Assembly (NCBI RefSeq): GCF_042879035.1
Contig: NZ_JBIAOU010000017.1
Span: 33,922 to 97,921, forward strand
DNA: 64,000 nucleotides
DNA from: Rhodococcus_G sp042879035
Lineage (GTDB): Bacteria > Actinomycetota > Actinomycetes > Mycobacteriales > Mycobacteriaceae
Direction of reading: 5' to 3'
Numbering within the stretch: position 1 is the first letter of the stretch; each line of letters opens with the position of its first letter. The notes under the pieces are model-generated. The model worked only from the letters and a program-made list of their open reading frames with translations. It searched no databases and was not told where the DNA came from. This document shows positions 36,976-45,414 of the stretch, piece after piece. The position numbers and the translations under genes were made by a program.

Positions 36976-37231
36976 TTTCCACCCAGACCGATCCGAGTCA
37001 CCGACTCGAACCGACCCCCTACCACCGGGTGTTCGCGGGGCGCCGAGAACTCCACTGCTGGGCGCTACCGGAGTTTACGGGTACCCACCCCCGTCGAGAA
37101 GTGCGAATGTACCCGATTCGTTATCACGTCGTTATCTTTTCCTCCGGGGTGATCGCCGGAGCGGACGGGCGAGCGACCGTTCCCCACGAGGCAAAACAGT
37201 CACTCGAGATTGCTTCTCCGACCACGAGAAA
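36976..37231. promoter_or_regulatory. Promoter region of the conservon operon
   Basis: This 256-base stretch lies between the gyrB terminator and the kinase start at 36975 and should hold the operon promoter. AT-rich segments (GTTATCACGTCGTTATCTTT at about 37121) are compatible with promoter elements. TGGAAAGTGAGCGTTGGAG is next to the start. No operator was recognised. Confidence 0.4.
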
Positions 37232-37269
37232 CACCACGGCGACGTGATGTAGATCACGCCGCCGTGGTG
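37232..37269 (-). terminator. Terminator of gyrB
   Basis: Arms at 37232-37248 and 37253-37269 (CACCACGGCG... and ...CGCCGTGGTG) pair at 16 of 17 positions around a GTAG loop. The hairpin begins 17 bases after the gyrB stop and makes the gyrB and conservon transcripts separate. Confidence 0.85.
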
Positions 37270-37285
37270 GTCGAGTCGGTGCCGG

Positions 37286-39325
37286 TCACACGTCGAGGAA
37301 ACGGACGTCCTTCGCATTTCGGGTGATGAAGCTGCGGCGCGCCTCGACGTCCTCGCCCATGAGAACGCTGAAGAGTTCGTCGGCCGCGGCGGCGTCGTCC
37401 AGGGTGACCTGACGCAGCACCCGGACCGACGGATCCATCGTCGTCTCCCACAGCTCGGTCGCGTTCATCTCACCGAGACCCTTGTACCGCTGGATGCCGT
37501 CGTCCTTGTTGATCTTCTTGCCCGCGGCCACGCCGGCCTCGAGCAGCCCGTCGCGCTCACGGTCGGAGTACGCGAACTCCGGCTCGGTCCGCTGCCACTT
37601 GAGCTTGTACAGCGGCGGCTGTGCCAGGTACACGTGCCCCTGCTCGACCAGCGGCCGCATGAAGCGGAACAGCAGCGTGAGCAGTAGCGTCGCGATGTGC
37701 TGGCCGTCGACGTCGGCGTCGGCCATCAGCACGATCTTGTGGTACCGCAGCTTGGCGATGTCGAACTCGTCGTGGATGCCGGTGCCGAACGCGGTGATGA
37801 TCGACTGGACCTCGGCGTTCTTGAGCACCCGGTCGATGCGGGCCTTCTCGACGTTGATGATCTTGCCGCGCAGCGGCAGGATCGCCTGGTACATCGAGTC
37901 ACGCCCCGACTTCGCGGAACCGCCCGCGGAGTCGCCCTCCACGATGTAGATCTCGCACTTGCTCGGGTCGTTGCTGCGGCAGTCGGCGAGCTTGCCGGGC
38001 AGGCCGCCGATGTCGGTAGCGCTCTTGCGCCGAACCAGCTCACGCGCCTTGCGGGCCGCGGTGCGGGCCTGCGCGGACGAGACCGCCTTGTTCACGATGG
38101 TCTTCGCGTCGGCCGGGTTCGATTCGAACCAGTGCGCGAGGTGCTCGTTGCACGCCTTCTGCACGAACGACTTGACCTCGGTGTTGCCGAGCTTGGTCTT
38201 GGTCTGGCCCTCGAACTGCGGTTCCCCGACCTTGACGGAGATGATCGCGGCCAGGCCCTCGCGGATGTCGTCGCCGCTGAGCTCCGGATCCTTGTCCTTG
38301 ACCAGCTTCTTGTCCTTGGCGTACTTCTTCACCACCGAGGTCAGGGCCGCGCGGAAGCCCTCCTCGTGCGTGCCACCCTCGTGGGTGTTGATGGTGTTCG
38401 CGAACGTGTGCACCGACTCCGAGTAGCCGGAGTTCCACTGCATCGCGATCTCGAGCTCGTGCCCGGTGCCCTTCGCGGTGAACCCGACCACCGAATTGTG
38501 AATCGGCTGCTTCGTGCGGTTGATGAACCGGACGTAGTCCTCGAGGCCACCCGGGTAGTGGTAGACGCGGGACTTCACCTTGTGCGTGGGCGCCGCCGAT
38601 TCGGCGTCGGTCTCGGTGGCCGTCTTCGGCGCGTCCGCCGTCGTGCTGACGACGTCGTCGGTGATCTCGTCGTCCGCGACGCGCTCGTCGGTGAGGGTGA
38701 TGGTCAGACCCTTGTTCAGGAACGCCATCTCCTGCAGGCGACGCGCCACCGTCTCGAAGTTGTAGTTCGTGGTCTCGAAGATCTCCGGGTCCGCCCAGAA
38801 TCGGACGGTGGTACCGGTCCGGCTCGTCGCGTCACCGCGGATCAGTTCGCCCGGCACCGCGTTCGTGTAGGTCTGGAACCAGTGGTACCCGTCGTTGTCG
38901 ATCTCGACCTCGAGCTTCGTCGACAGCGCGTTGACGACGGAGATGCCGACGCCGTGCAGACCACCGGACACGGCGTACGCGTCGGAGTCGAACTTGCCGC
39001 CGGCGTGGAGCTGGGTGAGCACGACCTCGACGGTGGGTACGCCGGAGGCGTGCATGCCGGTCGGGATGCCACGACCGTCGTCGACGACCTCGATACCACC
39101 GTCGGCGAGCATGGTGACCTCGACCTTGGTCGCGTGACCGGCCATCGCCTCGTCGACCGAGTTGTCGACGACCTCCCAGATCAGATGGTGCAGACCGCGC
39201 TCACCGGTGGAACCGATGTACATGCCGGGTCGCTTGCGGACCGCCTCGAGTCCCTCGAGGACGGTGATGGAGGAGGCGCCGTACTCCTTGTTTCCAGTGC
39301 TCTTGTCTGACTTCTGGGCAGCCAC
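37286..39325 (-). CDS. gyrB: DNA gyrase subunit B
   Basis: The 679-residue ATPase subunit of gyrase has the GHKL ATP-binding domain (WEVVDNSVDEAMAGHA, DDGRGIPTGMHASG, GGLHGVGISVVNALS), the transducer domain and the TOPRIM domain (VEGDSAGGSAKSGR, MADADVDGQH). A Thr/Ala/Glu-rich insert (STTADAPKTATETDAESAAP, about residues 205-230) lies in the transducer, as in other actinobacteria. The start is GTG at 39325 (VAAQKSDKSTGNK) after AAGGAG; longer readings lack support. It has its own terminator and is not contiguous with gyrA. Confidence 0.97.
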   Translation of the reverse strand: MAAQKSDKSTGNKEYGASSITVLEGLEAVRKRPGMYIGSTGERGLHHLIWEVVDNSVDEAMAGHATKVEVTMLADGGIEVVDDGRGIPTGMHASGVPTVEVVLTQLHAGGKFDSDAYAVSGGLHGVGISVVNALSTKLEVEIDNDGYHWFQTYTNAVPGELIRGDATSRTGTTVRFWADPEIFETTNYNFETVARRLQEMAFLNKGLTITLTDERVADDEITDDVVSTTADAPKTATETDAESAAPTHKVKSRVYHYPGGLEDYVRFINRTKQPIHNSVVGFTAKGTGHELEIAMQWNSGYSESVHTFANTINTHEGGTHEEGFRAALTSVVKKYAKDKKLVKDKDPELSGDDIREGLAAIISVKVGEPQFEGQTKTKLGNTEVKSFVQKACNEHLAHWFESNPADAKTIVNKAVSSAQARTAARKARELVRRKSATDIGGLPGKLADCRSNDPSKCEIYIVEGDSAGGSAKSGRDSMYQAILPLRGKIINVEKARIDRVLKNAEVQSIITAFGTGIHDEFDIAKLRYHKIVLMADADVDGQHIATLLLTLLFRFMRPLVEQGHVYLAQPPLYKLKWQRTEPEFAYSDRERDGLLEAGVAAGKKINKDDGIQRYKGLGEMNATELWETTMDPSVRVLRQVTLDDAAAADELFSVLMGEDVEARRSFITRNAKDVRFLDV

Positions 39326-39516
39326 GGGAGGTGTGCTCTCCTTCTCATCTGCACGACGGTCTCGCCGGCATGGCGATCGCGGCCGGCGAGGCGGCCGCGA
39401 GGTACCGCACCATATTACTGGTAGCCGTGCGACAGGACGCCTCTGCGACACCCCTGAGCTGGCCTTAGGCGCGCTTTCGGGGGCGTCCCCGGGTGCGGAC
39501 TCGGGTTCGCCGGGGA
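39326..39516. promoter_or_regulatory. gyrB promoter region and 3' hairpin of the hydrolase gene
   Basis: The 191-base gap upstream of gyrB contains a hairpin TCCCCGG (39486-39492) / CCGGGGA (39510-39516) right after the hydrolase stop. TACCAGTAATATGGTGCG on the minus strand (about 39405-39430), with TAATAT as a possible -10, supports a separate gyrB promoter. Confidence 0.5.
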
Positions 39517-40470
39517 TCAGGCGGTGGCGGTCGCGCCGTCCCCGCCGGACCGGGCCACGACGTCCAGGACGAACGCCGCGGTCAGCCGGGCGACGTCTCC
39601 GGCGTGGGAAAGCGGCGACCAGTGGCCGGCGGGCACGTCGCTGCACCGCAGGTCCGACGCCCACCGGCCGGTCTCCTCGAACGCGTACGGGAGTACCGCC
39701 TTGTCTCGGGTGTTCACGAGCAGCTGGACGGGCACCGCCGTGCGGCGCTGTCGCGGCCGCAGGATCCGGTCCCCGGTGTTGGCCCGGTACCGCTTGAGCC
39801 CGTTGGCGGCGTCACGGCCGATGGTGGCGGCGGGCAGGGCCAGCGCCGGGTCCATTCGGTCGAACAGCGCCAGGAAGCGCGGCCAGCGCGGCGCGATCAG
39901 GCGGCCGACAACCACCTCCGGCACCACTGGGATGTGGAAGAGCAGCGCGTAGAACGACGCCGCCCACTGGGCCAGCACCTTGCCGACGCCGCTCGGGGTG
40001 GGTTGGCGCAGATTCCGCCACATCCACTGCCCGAGGTGGTCGAAGCACCATCCCGACGTCGAGGTGAAGGACGCGATGCGGCCCTGCGCCCGGGGCGAGC
40101 AGACCGCCTCCCACGACTCGAGGGATCCCCAGTCGTGGGCGAGGAGGTGCACCGGGTCGCCGGGACCGACGGCGTCGACGACCGTCAGCAGATCGGAGGC
40201 GAGCAGCTCGAGCTTGTAGTCCGCGACCGCGGTCGGTGACGTCGACCTTCCCGCGCCGCGGGTGTCGTAGGTGATCACCCGGAAGCGGTCGACGAGCAGT
40301 GGGACCACGTGATCCCACAGGCGGTGGGTGTCGGGCCAGCCGTGGACGAGTACCAGCGTCGGCCCGGCCGGGTTGCCCTGCTCGAACACCGCGAGCTCGA
40401 CGTCGCCGTTGCGCACCGTGGTCGCGACGGCGGGCCTGTGCGCAACAGAACCGTTGATGCTGTGGGACAT
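39517..40470 (-). CDS. Alpha/beta-fold hydrolase
   Basis: A 317-residue alpha/beta hydrolase resembling epoxide hydrolases and haloalkane dehalogenases. Oxyanion-hole HGWPDTHRLWDHV follows the first strand. The nucleophile elbow reads LLAHDWGSLESWE (Asp in H-D-W-G-S, the epoxide-hydrolase/dehalogenase pattern), and the catalytic His is probably in VPAGHWSPLSHAG. The start is ATG at 40470. It is the third gene of an operon with the PDR-type oxidoreductase (25-base gap) and the ferritin-like metal-dependent hydrolase. The substrate is unknown. Confidence 0.9.
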   Translation of the reverse strand: MSHSINGSVAHRPAVATTVRNGDVELAVFEQGNPAGPTLVLVHGWPDTHRLWDHVVPLLVDRFRVITYDTRGAGRSTSPTAVADYKLELLASDLLTVVDAVGPGDPVHLLAHDWGSLESWEAVCSPRAQGRIASFTSTSGWCFDHLGQWMWRNLRQPTPSGVGKVLAQWAASFYALLFHIPVVPEVVVGRLIAPRWPRFLALFDRMDPALALPAATIGRDAANGLKRYRANTGDRILRPRQRRTAVPVQLLVNTRDKAVLPYAFEETGRWASDLRCSDVPAGHWSPLSHAGDVARLTAAFVLDVVARSGGDGATATA

Positions 40471-40495
40471 TCGTCGTTCCTTCGGTCGAGGTCTG

Positions 40496-41599
40496 TCAGA
40501 GGTCGAGGACAAGTCGGTCGCCGTCGTCGGAACGGGAGACGCAGAGGAGCATCTCCTCGTCCTGTTCGGCCGGGCTCAGTCGCGTCGCGCGGTGCTGCGG
40601 TGTGCCTGCCAGCACCCGGACGCGGCAGGTTCCGCAGAACCCCTGCTGACAGGAGTAGCCGACTCCGGGCAGACGACCACGGATGACGTCGAGCGCGGAC
40701 CGGTCGGCCGGGACGGTGAGCACCTCGCCCGTGTGGGCCAGCTCCACCTCGAACTCGGTCCCGTCGAGTACGGTTGGCGCACCGAATCTTTCGAGATGCA
40801 GTGCGGTCGCCGAAGTCTCCGGGAAGTGGGTGCGTACCGCCTCGAGCATCGGCGCCGGGCCGCAGCAGTAGACCGCGCCGCCGGGCACCGCGCGACCGAG
40901 CAGGTCCGACGGCGCCGGAAGGCCGTGCTCCGCGTCGGTTCGCACGAAAACCCGGTCCTCGTCCCAGCTTTCGATCTCCTCGAGGAACGGCATCGTCTCC
41001 CGGGACCGGCCGGAGTACACGAACTGCCAGTCCATCCCGAGCAGTCGTGCCTGCCGGACCATCGGCAGGATCGGCGTGATCCCGATGCCGCCGGCGACGA
41101 ACAGCGCCCCGCCTCCGGCGACGAACGGAAATCCGTTGCGCGGACCGCGGACCGTCACCGTCGTTCCCGGCTCGAGCGCGTGCATCTCCACCGATCCCCC
41201 GCCGCCGTCGGGGATGGCCCGGACCGCGATCGTGTAGTGCCGGCGATCCGCGGGGTCCCCGCACAGCGAGTACTGCCTGCGCAGCCCCGACGGCAGATGG
41301 AAGTCGAGGTGGCAGCCCGGCTGCCAGGCCGGCACCTCCCCGCCGCCCACCGCGGCGAACGTCAGGGCGGCGACGTTCTCGTCCCGGGCCACGATCCGGC
41401 GGTCCGTGACCACCAGCGTCATCGCGGAATTCGGATTGTGCCCGGCGTGCGCGGGGTCGTAGTCGAACCGCGTGACGGTGCCGAGATATCGGTCGACGAA
41501 CCCCTCGAGCACGGCCATCATCCGGTCGGGCCGGCCGCGGCCGCGCAGGTCCGCCGGAACCCCGTCCCGGGACCTGCAACGAATCAGTGTGAGCGACAT
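40496..41599 (-). CDS. PDR/VanB-family ferredoxin-NAD(P)H oxidoreductase
   Basis: The 367-residue protein has an N-terminal extension of about 60 residues and a flavin-binding barrel (PGCHLDFHLPSGLRRQYSLC). An NAD(P)-binding domain (FVAGGIGITPILPMVRQA, VYCCGPAPMLEAV) and a C-terminal plant-type [2Fe-2S] ferredoxin follow. The cluster ligands are C-x4-C-x2-C (SCQQGFCGTC) with a distant cysteine in EEMLLCVSR. It is the reductase type that feeds aromatic-ring or alkyl oxygenases. No oxygenase component is encoded here, but the neighbouring ferritin-like protein is a possible partner. Confidence 0.93.
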   Translation of the reverse strand: MSLTLIRCRSRDGVPADLRGRGRPDRMMAVLEGFVDRYLGTVTRFDYDPAHAGHNPNSAMTLVVTDRRIVARDENVAALTFAAVGGGEVPAWQPGCHLDFHLPSGLRRQYSLCGDPADRRHYTIAVRAIPDGGGGSVEMHALEPGTTVTVRGPRNGFPFVAGGGALFVAGGIGITPILPMVRQARLLGMDWQFVYSGRSRETMPFLEEIESWDEDRVFVRTDAEHGLPAPSDLLGRAVPGGAVYCCGPAPMLEAVRTHFPETSATALHLERFGAPTVLDGTEFEVELAHTGEVLTVPADRSALDVIRGRLPGVGYSCQQGFCGTCRVRVLAGTPQHRATRLSPAEQDEEMLLCVSRSDDGDRLVLDL

Positions 41600-41621
41600 G
41601 TGTTTCGGTACTCCACTCGGA

Positions 41622-42530
41622 TCACTGCAGCGCGGCCTGCGCGGCGGGCGAGGACGCGAGGTAGGCGACGGCCTGCGCGGTGGAGCCCTCGTGCGACGGG
41701 TGGTAGTCCCGCCGGAAGTACCGGCTCATCCGGCGAACCAGGTCGGTGGACGTCGGGAGCACCCCGCGCCGTCCGGCCGTCCGGAAGTCCGACCAGTGCG
41801 GACGGCGACGGTGGGGGGCCCAGTGCACCAGGTCCGGGTCGTTGGCCATCAGGAACCGGGTGCCGCGCACCCACAGGTAGACCAGCGCGGGGGTCGCGAC
41901 CAATTGGGTACGCAGCCTGCGGGATTCACGCTTGTCGAAGTAGCGCATGACGTCGTACGCGACCGACCGGTGCTCGACCTCCTCCGCACCGTGCCAGCGA
42001 AGCAGGTCGAGCATGGTCGGGTGCACACCCGCGGTGTCGAGGGCACGCGCGTTCAGTACCCAGTCGCCGAGGAAAGCGGTGACGTGTTCGATCGCCGCGA
42101 TCAGGGCGAGCCGCTCGACCAGGTAGTTCTCGCGGCGGCCTGCGCTGAAGGGGCGAGGTCCGAGCAGCCGGGTGAACAGCCAGTGCATCTGGTCCGTGTA
42201 CGGGGTCGGATCGAGTCCCTTGGCCTTCAGGTGCACGAGCACCCCGGAGTGCGCGTTCGAGTGCATCGCCTCCTGGCCGATGAAGCCCGCGACGTCGTCG
42301 CGCAGCTTCTCGTCCTCGATGAGCGGCAGGGCCTCCTTGAAGGTCTCGACGAACCAGTCCTCGCCCGCGGGCAGCAGGATGTGCATCACGTTGAACACGT
42401 GGGTGGTGAACGGGTCGCTCGCCACCCAGTGCATCGGCAGGTCGGACCAGTCGAATTTCACGTCCCTGGCCTGCAACATCAGGTGGTCGGGTTCGTCCAC
42501 CGCGGTCCGGTGGGCGGCTTCGATGCCCAT
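41622..42530 (-). CDS. Ferritin-like 'metal-dependent hydrolase' family protein (PF10118 type)
   Basis: This 302-residue helical protein matches the family usually named metal-dependent hydrolase. Probable metal ligands come from several helices: EDWFVETFKEAL, GFIGQEAMHSNAHSG, ALIAAIEHVTAFLGD and LRWHGAEEVEHRSVAYDV, each with Glu and/or His. The E...E-x2-H spacing recalls di-iron helical bundles. That, together with an electron-transfer reductase in the next gene, makes a di-iron oxygenase role conceivable (inference). Start ATG at 42530 after AGGGGAACGACC. Confidence 0.88.
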   Translation of the reverse strand: MGIEAAHRTAVDEPDHLMLQARDVKFDWSDLPMHWVASDPFTTHVFNVMHILLPAGEDWFVETFKEALPLIEDEKLRDDVAGFIGQEAMHSNAHSGVLVHLKAKGLDPTPYTDQMHWLFTRLLGPRPFSAGRRENYLVERLALIAAIEHVTAFLGDWVLNARALDTAGVHPTMLDLLRWHGAEEVEHRSVAYDVMRYFDKRESRRLRTQLVATPALVYLWVRGTRFLMANDPDLVHWAPHRRRPHWSDFRTAGRRGVLPTSTDLVRRMSRYFRRDYHPSHEGSTAQAVAYLASSPAAQAALQ

Positions 42531-42635
42531 GGTCGTTCCCCTTCCGGCGACGCCGGCGAGATCGCCGGTGACACAGTTCACTCACGGGTGTTGGTAAATG
42601 TAACACCGGGTTATAGTCAAATGCCACCCCGTTGG

Positions 42636-43196
42636 TCAGCCGTACGTGTCCCGGGGACCACGGCCCTTGATGTGTCGCTCCCCCTTGCGCCAGCTCGGCG
42701 CCGTCGGGCCCGTGATCCGCAGGCTCTTGACCACCCCGTCGCCGACCGCGGCGGCGATCTTCGCGAGGATCTGCGACTGCATCATCCGCAACTGGGTCGC
42801 CCAGGCCGTGGACTCCGCGGAGACGCTGAGGACGCCGTCCCGCAACGCGACCGGCTCGGCGTGCGCGGAGATGTCCTCGCCGACCACCTGAGGCCATCGA
42901 CCGAACACGGTGCCCTCCGCGACCTTCGGGGACCACCCGCGACTCTTGGCGACGGCGCTGGTCAACGCGCCGAACGGCTGCGGATCCCGCGCGTCCGGAC
43001 GCGCCCCGGACCAGCCGCGACGTCCCGTCCCGCGCGCCCGGGGCTTCGGCGACGACCGCCCCTGCCCGACGGCCTTGCCGTTCGCCTTCGCGGCGGCGCG
43101 GGCCTCCTCGAGGGCGCGCCGCGCGAGGTCGATGCCCCGCAGCTCGGGTTCACCCCCGCCGGGCTGCGAGTTGCCGGTGCTCGGGTCGTCACTCAT
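42636..43196 (-). CDS. dciA: DUF721 protein DciA, helicase-loading factor
   Basis: A 186-residue protein with an N-terminal low-complexity basic region (GQGRSSPKPRARGTGRRGWS) and the C-terminal DUF721/DciA KH-like domain. That domain contains VFGRWPQVVGEDISAHAEPV, RDGVLSVSAESTAWATQLRM and SLRITGPTAPSWRKGERHIK. DciA promotes loading of the replicative helicase in bacteria lacking DnaC. It lies directly after recF as Rv0004 does in M. tuberculosis, but is followed here by an inserted three-gene operon before gyrB. Confidence 0.93.
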   Translation of the reverse strand: MSDDPSTGNSQPGGGEPELRGIDLARRALEEARAAAKANGKAVGQGRSSPKPRARGTGRRGWSGARPDARDPQPFGALTSAVAKSRGWSPKVAEGTVFGRWPQVVGEDISAHAEPVALRDGVLSVSAESTAWATQLRMMQSQILAKIAAAVGDGVVKSLRITGPTAPSWRKGERHIKGRGPRDTYG

Positions 43197-43263
43197 CGCC
43201 GCTCCCTTCCGCCGTCGATCATTCCAGCACCCGCCGACATCGGGTGTCGGTGGCCGGACGGGT

Positions 43264-44454
43264 TCAGCGGATCGTCGAGGTCCGGCCGTCGGGACGGTCC
43301 ACGGCCTCGACCGCGAACCGCGTCGCCTCGAGTTCCTCCGGGACATCCTCGGCCACGGCCGCGGTGATCAGCACCTGCTCCGCGTCTGCCGCCACTTCGG
43401 CCAACGCACGCCGCCGCTTGCGGTCGAGCTCGGCGAACACGTCGTCGAGCATCAGCACGGGGTCGCTGCCGTCGTACCGCAGCAACGCGAACGCCGCCAA
43501 CCGCATGGCCAGCGCGAACGACCACGACTCACCGTGGCTGGCGAACCCCTTCGCCGGCTGGTCGCCGAGCCGGAGGTCGAGGTCGTCGCGGTGCGGCCCG
43601 ACCAGGCAGACCCCGCGGTCGATCTCCTTCGGCCGCGCGTACGCGAGCTCGTTCAGGAAACTCGCCTCGAGCAGTTCCACGTCGTCGCGTGTCCACTCCC
43701 GGTGCGGATCGGTCAGCTCCGGGGGCATCGACGCACCGAGGCTGCTGCGGTACCCGATCGACGCCGGCCGCGACTCCGGCGCCAGCCGGGCGTACGAGTC
43801 GGCGACGTACGGACCGAGTTCCGCGACCAACTGCAACCGTGCGGCGAGAAGTTCGGCACCGTGCGCGGCCAGATGTCCGTCCCAGACGTCAAGGGTGGCA
43901 AGGGCACTCGTGCCGTCGCTCGAACGGGACCCGCGACGGAGCGCACCCCCGGCGGTCTTGAGCAGTGCCGTGCGCTGACGCAGCACCTTGTCGTAGTCCG
44001 CACGCACCGCCGCCATCCGCGGACGCCGCGTGCTGACGAGTTCGTCGAGGAACCGCCGACGATCCCCCGGATCACCACGGACCAGCGACAGGTCCTCCGG
44101 CGCGAACAGGACACCGCGGAGGACCCCGAGGATCTCCCGCGGACGCCGCAGCGGGGATCCGTTCATCTTGGCGCGGTTGGCCTTGCCGTCGTTGATCTCG
44201 AGATCGATCGCGAGCTCGCGGCCGTGGTTGACGACCACTGCCCCGATCTGCGCCGCGGACGCGCCGACCCGGATCATCGGAGCGTCCGTGGAGACGCGGT
44301 GCGACGACAGGGTGGCGAGGTAGCCGAGCGACTCGAGGAGGTTGGTCTTGCCGTGCCCGTTGGGTCCGAGGAACAGGGTGATTCCGGGGCCCGGCTCGAG
44401 GGTGACGGTGTCCCAGGAACGGAAGTTGCGGAGCGAGAACTTGCGGACGAACAC
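43264..44454 (-). CDS. recF: DNA replication/repair protein RecF
   Basis: The 396-residue SMC-like ATPase loads RecA at gaps through RecOR. It has Walker A FLGPNGHGKTNLLESL, the ABC signature region (SFALAMRLAAFALLR preceded by SHGESW) and Walker B VLMLDDVFAELDRKRR. The start is GTG at 44454 (VFVRKFSLRNFRSWD), one base after the gnd stop, so gnd and recF are co-transcribed; the longer ORF is not supported. Confidence 0.96.
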   Translation of the reverse strand: MFVRKFSLRNFRSWDTVTLEPGPGITLFLGPNGHGKTNLLESLGYLATLSSHRVSTDAPMIRVGASAAQIGAVVVNHGRELAIDLEINDGKANRAKMNGSPLRRPREILGVLRGVLFAPEDLSLVRGDPGDRRRFLDELVSTRRPRMAAVRADYDKVLRQRTALLKTAGGALRRGSRSSDGTSALATLDVWDGHLAAHGAELLAARLQLVAELGPYVADSYARLAPESRPASIGYRSSLGASMPPELTDPHREWTRDDVELLEASFLNELAYARPKEIDRGVCLVGPHRDDLDLRLGDQPAKGFASHGESWSFALAMRLAAFALLRYDGSDPVLMLDDVFAELDRKRRRALAEVAADAEQVLITAAVAEDVPEELEATRFAVEAVDRPDGRTSTIR

Positions 44455-44455
44455 C

Positions 44456-45355
44456 CTATGGCTGCCCGGATTCCGAAATCCGTTGCACGGCATGACCTCC
44501 GAACTGGTTACGCAGCGCGGACACCGCCTTCATCGCCGGCGAGTCGGCCTGCCTCGAGGCGAAGCGGGCGAACAGCGCCGCGGAGATCACCGGTGCCGGC
44601 ACCGCGTGGTTGATCGCTTCCTCCACGGTCCACCGGCCCTCCCCGGAATCCTGGGTGTAGCCGGAGATCCCCGCGAACACGGGATCCTCCTCGAGGGCCT
44701 TGACCAGCAGGTCCAGCAGCCAGGACCGGACAACGGTGCCCTTCGTCCACGCCCGCAGCACGCCCGGCACGTCCGTGACCAGGTCTTCCGCCTCGAGGAG
44801 CTCGTAGCCCTCGGCGTAGGCGTGCATCAGTCCGTACTCGATGCCGTTGTGGACCATCTTCGCGTAGTGACCGGCTCCGACGGGCCCGGCGTGGACGAAT
44901 CCGTCGGCGCGCTCCCCGTCGGGCCGCAGTGCGTCGAAGATCGGCATGGCGCGCTCGACCTCGGCCGCGGCACCTCCCACCATCAGCCCGTAGCCGTTCT
45001 CGAGTCCCCAGACACCCCCGGAGACACCGCAATCCACGAAACCGATCCCGGCCCGCTCCAACAGGTCCGCGTGCGGGCGGTCCTCGGTGAACCGGGAGTT
45101 GCCGCCGTCGATCACGAGGTCGCCCCGCTCGAGGACCTTCGCGAGTTCGGTGATCGTGTCATGAGTGATCTGCCCGGACGGAACCATCACCCAGACCACC
45201 CGCGGCGCCTCGAGGGTGCTCGCGAGATCGGCCAGCGAGGACACGTCCGACACCTCGGGTCTGGGGTCGTAGCCGATTACCTCGTGCCCGTGACCGCGGA
45301 GGCGTTCGCGCATGTTGAAGCCCATTTTTCCGAGGCCGACCAGTCCGAGTTGCAT
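44456..45355 (-). CDS. gnd: 6-Phosphogluconate dehydrogenase, decarboxylating (short NAD-type)
   Basis: The 299-residue enzyme oxidises 6-phosphogluconate to ribulose-5-phosphate and CO2. It has the Rossmann motif GLVGLGKMGFNM, the family signature DCGVSGGVWGLENGYGLMVG and the catalytic lysine in GAGHYAKMVHNGIEYGLMHA. At about 300 residues it is the short form, generally NAD-linked, instead of the 470-residue NADP enzyme. Position between dnaN and recF is shared with Mycobacterium smegmatis and relatives. Confidence 0.95.
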   Translation of the reverse strand: MQLGLVGLGKMGFNMRERLRGHGHEVIGYDPRPEVSDVSSLADLASTLEAPRVVWVMVPSGQITHDTITELAKVLERGDLVIDGGNSRFTEDRPHADLLERAGIGFVDCGVSGGVWGLENGYGLMVGGAAAEVERAMPIFDALRPDGERADGFVHAGPVGAGHYAKMVHNGIEYGLMHAYAEGYELLEAEDLVTDVPGVLRAWTKGTVVRSWLLDLLVKALEEDPVFAGISGYTQDSGEGRWTVEEAINHAVPAPVISAALFARFASRQADSPAMKAVSALRNQFGGHAVQRISESGQP

Positions 45356-45414
45356 GGGGTGAGTTCCCTTCGGTCGAGGACGGACAGTGGCGACGGAACG
45401 GGCGCCGGGTCGGT

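Noticed and set aside
37286..39664. Longer gyrB start upstream of 39325
   Set aside because: The extra 113 codons are Arg/Pro-rich, overlap the hydrolase gene's 3' end and lack a ribosome-binding site.
40300..40320. CACGTG at about 40307 and others such as 42397 and 55490 as parS
   Set aside because: Only the central six bases match; the arms GTTT/AAAC are absent.
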